Below, one piece after another: positions 14,601 through 19,092 of a stretch of 19,092 nt of DNA. Position 1 is the stretch's first letter. Each line of letters starts with the position of its first letter. This DNA is from JAWLFY01 sp041685355. Its GTDB lineage: Bacteria; Planctomycetota; Planctomycetia; Pirellulales; Pirellulaceae. The stretch lies in contig JAWLFY010000099.1 of the NCBI GenBank assembly GCA_041685355.1, positions 1 through 19,092 of the forward strand, written 5' to 3'. The notes under the pieces are model-generated. The model had not been told where the DNA came from, did not search any database, and was given only the letters and a program-made list of their open reading frames with translations. A program made the position numbers and the translations under genes.

Positions 14601-17600
14601 CCGAGCGTTGACGGCGGACGAGGCGAAGCGTTTGCATGCCGCCTCGGGTCAGCCGACGGGGACACCGAAAGCGAGTGGCACGCCCCAGCAGTCGGCCGCC
14701 CGCAAACCGTCGAGCGAACCGAAGTCGGTCGCGGAATCGCTGCGTCGCATTCACGTGCCGGACGGATTTCACGTGGAGCGGGTCGCTTCGGAGCCCGATC
14801 TGCTCGACCCGGTGGCCTTTGACTGGGACCACCACGGCCGGTTGTGGGTCGTCGAGATGGCGGATTACCCGCTCGGGATGGATGGCGAGGGAGAACCCGG
14901 CGGTCGTATCCGGGTGCTGGAGGACACCGACGGGGACGGCCGGTACGACGCGAGTCGGCTGTTCGCCGACGGGTTGAATTTTCCCACCGGGGTCCTGACT
15001 TGGCGTGACGGGGTGATCGTCACGGCGGCACCCGAAATCTTGTGGTTACGCGATACCGACGGGGACGGCCGGGCCGACGTTCGCGAGGTGTTGATCGAGG
15101 GATTTCATGAAGGCAACCAGCAACTCCGCGTCAACGGCCTTCGGTGGGGGCTCGACGGTTGGGTGCACTGTGCCAACGGCGGGCACCACGCCGGTTACGG
15201 CAGCCGCACCGAAATCCGAAGCCGGCGAGCCGGAAAGAGGTTCGCGATCGGGAGCCGTGACTTTTGCTTCCGCCCCGACTCGGGGGAGCTCCGATCGGAA
15301 TCGGGCCCCACACAGTTCGGACGCAACCGCGACGCATGGGGCAATTGGTTCGGCACCCAGAACGCCAACCCGCTTTGGCACTATGTCATCGACGATCGCT
15401 ACTTGTCGCGAAACCCGTACGTCCCGTCGCCGCAGCCGATCCGGCATCTGATCGGCCCCGGGAGTCCGGAGGTGTTTCCGGCGAGCCCGCCGCAGAAACG
15501 GTATCACAACTTTCATCAGTCGGGCCGGTTTACTTCCGCTTGCGGCGGGACGATCGATAGCGACGATCGGTTGTTCGGGTCGACCGACGAATCGCACGCC
15601 TTCGTTTGCGAGCCGTTTCACAATCTGGTTCAGCACCAAGTGTTGACCGTAAAGGGTGCCAGCTTCGAGGCACACCGGGCCGAGGGCGAGCAAGGGCACG
15701 ATTTCTTTGCCAGCGAGGACCGTTGGTGCCGTCCGGTAATGACGCGTACCGGCCCGGACGGCGCGTTGTGGGTCGCCGACATGTATCGCTACATGATCGA
15801 GCATCCCGACTGGCTTCCCGACGAAGGGAAAGCCGAGCTGATGCCGCACTACCGGTTGGGTGAAGACCGCGGACGCATCTATCGCGTGGTCGCGGACGAA
15901 ATCGAACCGCGAAACGTCGCGACGCTTCGCGATTCGTTGGGGGACCGCGACCTACGTTCACTCGTCCGCGCGATCGATTCCCCGAACGCCTGGCAACGTG
16001 ACAAGGTCCATCAGATGTTGTTGTGGGATCCGAATCCCGACGCCGTCCCGCTGCTCGCGGAAGTCCACCGGTCGAGCTCGTTACCCGAGGTCCGGGTTCA
16101 GACGTTGTGGGCGTTGGAATCGCTCGGCGGGCTCGATCCGTCGTTGTTGGTCCGCGGACTTCGCGACGAGCATCCACGCGTTCGTCAAACCGCGGTTCGG
16201 CTGAGCGAGCGACGCGACGATGTGGAGATCGTTCGGACCCCAGAGATCGTTCGGACCCCAGAGATCGTTCGGGCCGCGACCCGCTTGGCCGGCGATCCGG
16301 ATCCTCACGTCCGACTGCAGCTGGCGTTGAGTTGTGGGGAGTGGTCCGACGAACGGGCCGGGCAGGCACTCGCCCGGATTGCGATCGCGGCGGACGACGA
16401 TCCGCTGATGGTGGCCGCGGTGATGAGTTCCGCGGTCCCGCACGTCGAGGTGTTGCTGCCGGCGATCCTTGCTGCCGACCCGGCGACGGTGGCAAGGTAC
16501 CGCCAACCGTTGCTGCGGCAGGCGCTCGGCAGCGGTGACCGGTGGTCGATCGCGCGGATGCTCGACGACGCGCTCGCCGGCACCGCATCGGAGCGTTCCG
16601 AGCGGCTCGGGGAGTTCTTGACCGCGTTGGATCGGATCGGTTCGTCGCTCGACGACCTGGTCGATACGAATGCCGATGCTGGCTTCAACGCTGATGGTGG
16701 CAACGCTGATGGTGGCGACCGGGTCGCGGTTCGCGTGGCGAGGGCCAACGAGTTTTTGCGATCGGCGGTCGACACGGTCAACGAAGCCGAGACGGAAGAC
16801 CGACATCGTTTTGCGGCGGCGAAGCTGCTGAGTCATAGTCCGCCGCACCGTCCGCTCGCCGCGGAGCGATTGGCCGATTGGCTACATCCGCGAGTCCAGG
16901 TCCAGATCCAAACGGACGCGATCAAGAGTCTCGCGAGAACGGCCGCCGAATCGGTACCGGAAACGCTGGCCCGCGCGTGGCGGGGGTTGAGCCCGACGTT
17001 GCGGTCCGAATCGCTGGCGGTATGGCTGTCGCGAACCGCTTGGACCGAGGACTTATTGGGGCGAATCGAGAACGGCGAGATCTTGCCCAGCGATCTGGAG
17101 CCGGTCCAGCGATCTCGGTTAACGAACCACCCCGACAAGAAAATCGCCGGTCGCGCCGCGTCGTTGCTCGCCACGGACGAAGCTTCCGCGCCGAAAGAGT
17201 TGATCGAACAGTACCGCGAGTCGTTGGAGCTCAGCGGCGATTCGAAGCGAGGCAAAGCGGTCTATTTGAAGACGTGCGCCGGTTGCCATCGTCGCGGAGA
17301 CGAGGGTCACGACGCCGGGCCCAACTTGGCGACCGTGATTCACCACCCGCCGGAAAAATTGTTAGCGAACATCCTCGACCCGAACGCCGATATTCAGCCC
17401 GGCTATCAGGTCTATAACTGTTTGTTGGAAAGTGGCGAGGTCTTGTCGGGGATTCTTAGCGGCGAGACCGCCAACAGTTTGACGATCACTTCGGCCAACG
17501 GGATGGTCCGCACGGTCGGGCGGGACGAGGTCGAGGAACTGCAGAACCTCGGCATCTCGCTGATGCCGGAGGGCCTTCACGAGCAGTTGTCGGTTCGAGA

Positions 17601-17655
17601 GATGGCGGATTTGTTGGCGTTTCTGAAACAGCCGATCAGTCTGGAACCGAAGTGA
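11686..17655 (+). CDS. Giant exported fusion: ceramidase-like hydrolase, two LamG domains, PVC-type dehydrogenase, HEAT-like repeats, haem c domain
   Basis: About 1989 residues from the ATG at 11686 (ATG 11617 and GTG 11671 are alternatives); a signal peptide lies at about 1-25. Parts in order: GESGLIA repeats (28-58); a neutral/alkaline-ceramidase-like domain (about 75-525) with H163-T-H165-A-A-P, H285 (S-Q-H-Y-F-G), E444 (L-P-N-E-V-Y) and Y474 (E-G-Y-I-P-P-P) at places expected for zinc ligands; LamG-like jelly roll 1 (about 535-750) and 2 (about 800-985); a Pirellula/Verrucomicrobium-type dehydrogenase propeller (about 1015-1400) with two D-T-D-G-D-G-R loops and D-M-Y-R-Y-M-I-E-H-P; HEAT-like helices (about 1420-1850); and a haem domain with C1864-A-G-C-H1868 and M1960 (S-L-M-P-E-G-L). 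Likely envelope-located, joining hydrolysis to electron transfer. Substrates are unknown, and other assignments of the first domain within the ceramidase superfamily are possible. Confidence 0.88.
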   Translation: MSMLARLTIGCVVAVAGGFAPHPFSIPGESGLIAGESGLIAGESGLIAGESGLIAGEPGDRPASEAASNVREGTSFRAGTAAIEITPEEFPRIIAGSFLEKQASHVNSRLFARGFVLDDGGTRLALVVVDTCMMPTTLIDEAKRLAAERCEIRVDHMMVSATHTHAAPAAMGCLGTRQDPEYAAALPAMIAEAIVAADANLQPARIGWASVDDWEHTHNRRWIRKPERLVVDPFGNATGRAHMHPGYESPDVIGPSGPVDPELSLLALQTSDGEPLGVFANYSQHYFGASPVSADYYGRFCQYVAESLDQPGKGNGPFVCAMSQGTSGDLMWMDYGSPRRQLSMERYAEGVAKYAEKALASVRYHDTATLAVVEKKLRLRYRVPDPDRLEWAEPIANSIEGGVAKDKAEVYAREALILHERQATELKLQAIRIGDLSITTLPNEVYALTGLKLKAQTPLKAHVNIGLANGAEGYIPPPEQHVLGGYTTWPARTAGLEVEAEPKIVETLLQAVEEVSGRPRREMVDDHAAYARAILEAGPDDYWRLDDAAGVSARNAVSGGGAARMRPGFAWYLPGVGSGSGIGEQERLRPSNFSGRGEINRAVHLAGGSLEAGLNDGDGPFSVAVWFWLGERSGGSDRSGALVTIPGDESLVAHQRADHRVRLNWGDASADLKAAADQWQFVVLVRDGNEIRVHVDGDESPALTATVDGEGSVETLRLGDGLQGKLDEVAVFGRALTGEEIREFWEASGVSERRAEAEAERERQRRELAERVKPPEFPDGYSEEIAGLGPVVAADLRKAPETETLRPDGNVSFSSSTFGNFQTGRLDGDAPLLGDSYTVSLWFRCETPSDVRPVTAYFFSRGPHGDRQAPGDHLGIGGTYREELVGRLLFFNGNRSNRAIAGSTVIPSGTWNHVVMVRNGERVTAWLNGEPAPEIDTEVEVTVDDAQPFFLGARSDRFAPLRGQLAHFALYDRALTADEAKRLHAASGQPTGTPKASGTPQQSAARKPSSEPKSVAESLRRIHVPDGFHVERVASEPDLLDPVAFDWDHHGRLWVVEMADYPLGMDGEGEPGGRIRVLEDTDGDGRYDASRLFADGLNFPTGVLTWRDGVIVTAAPEILWLRDTDGDGRADVREVLIEGFHEGNQQLRVNGLRWGLDGWVHCANGGHHAGYGSRTEIRSRRAGKRFAIGSRDFCFRPDSGELRSESGPTQFGRNRDAWGNWFGTQNANPLWHYVIDDRYLSRNPYVPSPQPIRHLIGPGSPEVFPASPPQKRYHNFHQSGRFTSACGGTIDSDDRLFGSTDESHAFVCEPFHNLVQHQVLTVKGASFEAHRAEGEQGHDFFASEDRWCRPVMTRTGPDGALWVADMYRYMIEHPDWLPDEGKAELMPHYRLGEDRGRIYRVVADEIEPRNVATLRDSLGDRDLRSLVRAIDSPNAWQRDKVHQMLLWDPNPDAVPLLAEVHRSSSLPEVRVQTLWALESLGGLDPSLLVRGLRDEHPRVRQTAVRLSERRDDVEIVRTPEIVRTPEIVRAATRLAGDPDPHVRLQLALSCGEWSDERAGQALARIAIAADDDPLMVAAVMSSAVPHVEVLLPAILAADPATVARYRQPLLRQALGSGDRWSIARMLDDALAGTASERSERLGEFLTALDRIGSSLDDLVDTNADAGFNADGGNADGGDRVAVRVARANEFLRSAVDTVNEAETEDRHRFAAAKLLSHSPPHRPLAAERLADWLHPRVQVQIQTDAIKSLARTAAESVPETLARAWRGLSPTLRSESLAVWLSRTAWTEDLLGRIENGEILPSDLEPVQRSRLTNHPDKKIAGRAASLLATDEASAPKELIEQYRESLELSGDSKRGKAVYLKTCAGCHRRGDEGHDAGPNLATVIHHPPEKLLANILDPNADIQPGYQVYNCLLESGEVLSGILSGETANSLTITSANGMVRTVGRDEVEELQNLGISLMPEGLHEQLSVREMADLLAFLKQPISLEPK
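11766..11862 (+). repeat. In-frame 21-nt tandem repeat encoding G-E-S-G-L-I-A
   Basis: Four identical units (11766-11786, 11787-11807, 11808-11828, 11829-11849) and a partial fifth (to 11862) with one T-to-C change. The unit reads GGGGGAGTCGGG + TTTGATCGC and codes for seven residues. It lies between the signal peptide and the first domain of the giant fusion. Perfect identity of the units implies recent expansion or ongoing copy-number change. Confidence 0.95.
16225..16278 (+). repeat. In-frame 18-nt tandem repeat in the HEAT-like region
   Basis: GAGATCGTTCGGACCCCA occurs at 16225-16242 and 16243-16260, followed by a third, diverged unit (16261-16278) sharing its first 12 nt (GAGATCGTTCGG). 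It codes for E-I-V-R-T-P twice, then E-I-V-R-A-A, and lengthens a loop or helix end in the HEAT-like part. Confidence 0.92.
16669..16716 (+). repeat. In-frame 15-nt tandem repeat encoding N-A-D-G-G
   Basis: AACGCTGATGGTGGC occurs at 16687-16701 and 16702-16716. A diverged copy (AATGCCGATGCTGGC) lies at 16669-16683, one codon before. It forms a flexible Asn/Asp/Gly linker between the HEAT-like part and the next helical segment of the giant fusion. Confidence 0.9.
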
Positions 17656-18661
17656 CTTCGCCGCCGGCACGGGTCGCGAGGGCCCGCCAATTTTGTAGAT
17701 CGATCGACTCGGTGATGTACCGCACCGATCCGTCGAGCAACTGGACGTTGACGCCGCCTACATGATGGCTGCGGGCCGTGACCGCGGCGTACGTGCGTTC
17801 CGTTTGACCAACGCCCTCCCGTCGATTGGTCCAATCGACGTCGTATGCCTCACCGGCGACGTCACAGATGACCTTGGTGTTGGGGGCGAAGGTTGCCGTA
17901 AATCCGACTTGATGAACCCTGCCGTCGACCCACTCCGTGTGCCCCGAATTGGACTTAAAGTCGCCGCCGAGCCCACACACCTCTTGAGTCGACCCCGGTA
18001 TCGGCAACTCACCCGACAAGGCCGCCTCGCGAAAATAAGGCGTCCAGGCTTTGACCTCGGCGAAGGCCAGGGTATTGCTCAGCCCGTCGAGGCAATCGCG
18101 AAAACGCATCGACTGATTCGCGGCAAACATCCCTTCGCCAATCTGTTGGCGGGCCGGATCGTAGACGAACCAGATGCCGGCGTTGTAGCCATAATTCAGG
18201 GGATAGTGATAGGGATCACCGTTCGAGTCGAACCGCATTCGGTCTCCAGGTTCCGAAGGGCAGAGGTAGGTGGGCACGCGAAAAGTGGCCACCTTCGTCT
18301 GCTCACCTTGCACGTTGATGAACGCGTTCCCGTAGTTCTGATCGAAATCGATCACGCTCGCCAACGCGACCTGCTCAAGATACGGCAACAACCGCGCTTG
18401 GGCCGACCAACCGTTGGTCGCCGGACCTGGCGGGTCGTGCCATCCTTGCGGGAGATCTCCGAAGGCCGATTCGAAATTGTGAACCGCCAACCCGATCTGC
18501 TTCAGGTTATTGCTGCAACTCATCCGCCGGGCCGCTTCACGGGCTTGCTGGACCGCCGGCAACAGCAGCCCGACCAACACGCCGATGATGGCGATCACCA
18601 CCAGCAACTCGACGAGCGTAAAGCCGTTTCGAACCGAGCGGCCGACGATCTTCGTGGCCAC
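17636..18661 (-). CDS. DUF1559 domain protein with type IV pilin-like N-terminus
   Basis: From the GTG at 18661 the protein has 341 residues. A short basic leader ends at R-N-G, followed by F-T-L-V-E-L-L-V-V-I-A-I-I-G-V-L-V-G-L-L-L-P-A-V-Q-Q-A-R-E-A-A-R-R, the prepilin peptidase site and hydrophobic helix of pseudopilin-like proteins. The DUF1559 (SBP_bac_10-type) body follows, with S-C-S-N-N-L-K-Q-I-G-L-A-V-H-N-F, and the usual end H-H-V-G-G-V-N-V-Q-L-L-D-G-S-V-R and W-R-A-L-A-T-R-A-G-G-E. Planctomycete genomes hold many such genes; a surface or pilus-like role is assumed but not shown. The frame is open to 18826 but a longer leader would not suit prepilin cleavage. Its last 20 nt overlap the end of the giant fusion gene in the opposite direction. 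Confidence 0.9.
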   Translation of the reverse strand: MATKIVGRSVRNGFTLVELLVVIAIIGVLVGLLLPAVQQAREAARRMSCSNNLKQIGLAVHNFESAFGDLPQGWHDPPGPATNGWSAQARLLPYLEQVALASVIDFDQNYGNAFINVQGEQTKVATFRVPTYLCPSEPGDRMRFDSNGDPYHYPLNYGYNAGIWFVYDPARQQIGEGMFAANQSMRFRDCLDGLSNTLAFAEVKAWTPYFREAALSGELPIPGSTQEVCGLGGDFKSNSGHTEWVDGRVHQVGFTATFAPNTKVICDVAGEAYDVDWTNRREGVGQTERTYAAVTARSHHVGGVNVQLLDGSVRYITESIDLQNWRALATRAGGEVTSVPD

Positions 18662-19016
18662 GAAGCGATACCGCAGATCGATACGACGCGGCCGCGCTGG
18701 CGTGAGTCCCCTGTCGACGTTTCTGGCGGCAACCGCATTCGTGATCTGATGATCGCGAGGAAAAACGCCGGGCTGAAGATTCGGATCGGTCAAGTTCATC
18801 TCCGCGGACAGAAACCCACGCCACACATCGAGCCCGCGCCGTCGAGCCGGGCCACCTTTTGGCGACGCTACTGAAAGTCACTCTCAAGAAGCGGCAGAAT
18901 AGTGGACTCGAATGGTGTCGGCAACGGGCCCTGGTGCGAAACGGGCCCTGGTGCGAGGTTGTTCCGCGATTTTAGTGGCAACTTCCCAGAACATAGGTTT
19001 TGGAGGCATTGCTGCG
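18662..19016. other. Intergenic region upstream of the DUF1559 gene and of a right-edge gene
   Basis: About 355 nt. It holds the presumed promoter of the minus-strand DUF1559 gene, a 17-nt tandem duplication (18923-18956) and, at its right end, AGGTTTT and GGAGG before the conserved 22-nt element. The minus-strand frame opening near 19080 shows no protein-like character. I see no RNA gene. Confidence 0.5.
18923..18956 (+). repeat. Perfect 17-nt tandem duplication
   Basis: AACGGGCCCTGGTGCGA is present twice without a gap (18923-18939 and 18940-18956). Each copy contains the palindrome GGGCCC. It lies in non-coding sequence between outward-facing genes; slippage or a duplicated binding site could explain it. 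Confidence 0.85.
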
Positions 19017-19025
19017 ATGTCCGAA
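19004..19025 (+). promoter_or_regulatory. Right copy of the 22-nt conserved leader/operator-like element
   Basis: AGGCATTGCTGCG followed by ATGTCCGAA, identical to the minus-strand copy at 24-45 except at the seventh base (T for C). AGGTTTT precedes it at 18995-19001. The dyad CATTGC-T-GCGATG (19007-19019) has one stem mismatch that is still a G-U pair in RNA. An ATG follows after 6 nt (19032), as in the left copy. Confidence 0.5.
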
Positions 19026-19092
19026 GTGAGGATGCGAGCGAACGCGGACAAGCTCGAGAGAGTCCTCCGCCGGCAAACACCGACGGAGGACG
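19017..19092 (+). CDS. Start of an unidentified gene, cut by the right edge (partial)
   Basis: An open frame from ATG 19017 reads M-S-E-V-R-M-R-A-N-A-D-K-L-E-R-V-L-R-R-Q-T-P-T-E-D and runs off the window. GGAGG at 19002-19006 lies 10 nt before this ATG. A second in-frame ATG at 19032 has the same distance from the conserved 22-nt element as the ATG at the left edge, and may be the true start. The amphipathic start (D-K-L-E-R-V-L-R-R) looks protein-like. Too little is visible to name a family. Confidence 0.4.
   Translation, partial: MSEVRMRANADKLERVLRRQTPTED
19062..19091 (+). other. Inverted repeat at the right edge
   Basis: GTCCTCCG (19062-19069) pairs with CGGAGGAC (19084-19091) across 14 nt. 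It lies inside the partial right-edge frame, so it may be chance or an mRNA hairpin near the start of that gene. What follows is not visible. Confidence 0.3.

Noticed and set aside
14131..16588. Several long minus-strand frames opposite the giant gene
   Set aside because: They mirror the codon bias of the plus-strand gene, including mirrored repeats, and contain no signal peptide or family motif.
17762..18874. Long plus-strand open frame of 370 codons
   Set aside because: Antisense to the DUF1559 gene, whose N-terminal and C-terminal motifs are unmistakable. The antisense product shows no recognisable motif.
18868..19080. Minus-strand frame of 70 codons at the right edge
   Set aside because: No signal, motif or ribosome-binding site; it covers the 17-nt duplication and the conserved leader element, which look non-coding.

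Overview
The window is GC-rich and densely coded. The gene content points to a planctomycete, most likely of the Pirellulaceae (Rhodopirellula-like) type. The evidence is a DUF1559 prepilin-like protein with a C-terminal DG-S-V-R motif, a Pirellula/Verrucomicrobium-type dehydrogenase plus CxxCH haem module, exported PQQ-like and lactonase-type beta-propellers, a secreted WPQWRGP-type protein, and weak or absent Shine-Dalgarno sites at many starts. The lineage is inferred from protein families recalled from memory, not from a search.

Left part (1-4746, all +). A diacylglycerol-kinase-family lipid kinase is followed by an NtrB-like PAS histidine kinase (coupled by a GTGA stop/start overlap) and, 6 nt later, an NtrC-type sigma-54 activator. 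These three look like one transcription unit with a complete sensor/regulator pair. After a roughly 200-nt gap with a hairpin and direct repeats comes an ECF sigma factor, then a small secreted basic protein that ends at a strong intrinsic terminator (5373-5408).

Middle part (5518-11515). Two minus-strand exported beta-propeller proteins, a lactonase/YkgB-like one followed by a PQQ-like one, form an apparent operon. A G-run-rich intergenic region separates them from a + strand putative lipoprotein. Convergent to that gene is a minus-strand chain of three very small genes (53, 59 and 50 codons), each overlapping the next by 4 nt. The first is a recognisable Lacal_2735/DUF6435 protein; the other two encode tiny membrane proteins. 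Upstream lies a minus-strand secreted protein with a transthyretin-like N-terminal domain followed by a probable propeller.

Right part (11686-18661). A single + strand gene of about 1990 codons fuses a neutral-ceramidase-like hydrolase, two LamG-like jelly rolls, a Pirellula/Verrucomicrobium-type membrane-bound dehydrogenase propeller, HEAT-like repeats and a C-terminal c-type haem domain. It carries three separate in-frame tandem repeats (units of 21, 18 and 15 nt). Its 3' end overlaps, by 20 nt, the 3' end of a convergent DUF1559 gene.

The least expected signal is at the two edges. A 22-nt element (21/22 identical), containing an imperfect CATCGC-N-GCGATG dyad and preceded by AGGTTTT, occurs in opposite orientations at 24-45 (-) and 19004-19025 (+). 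In each case it lies exactly 6 nt before an ATG that opens a reading frame running out of the window. This suggests two genes, possibly paralogous, sharing a conserved leader or operator.
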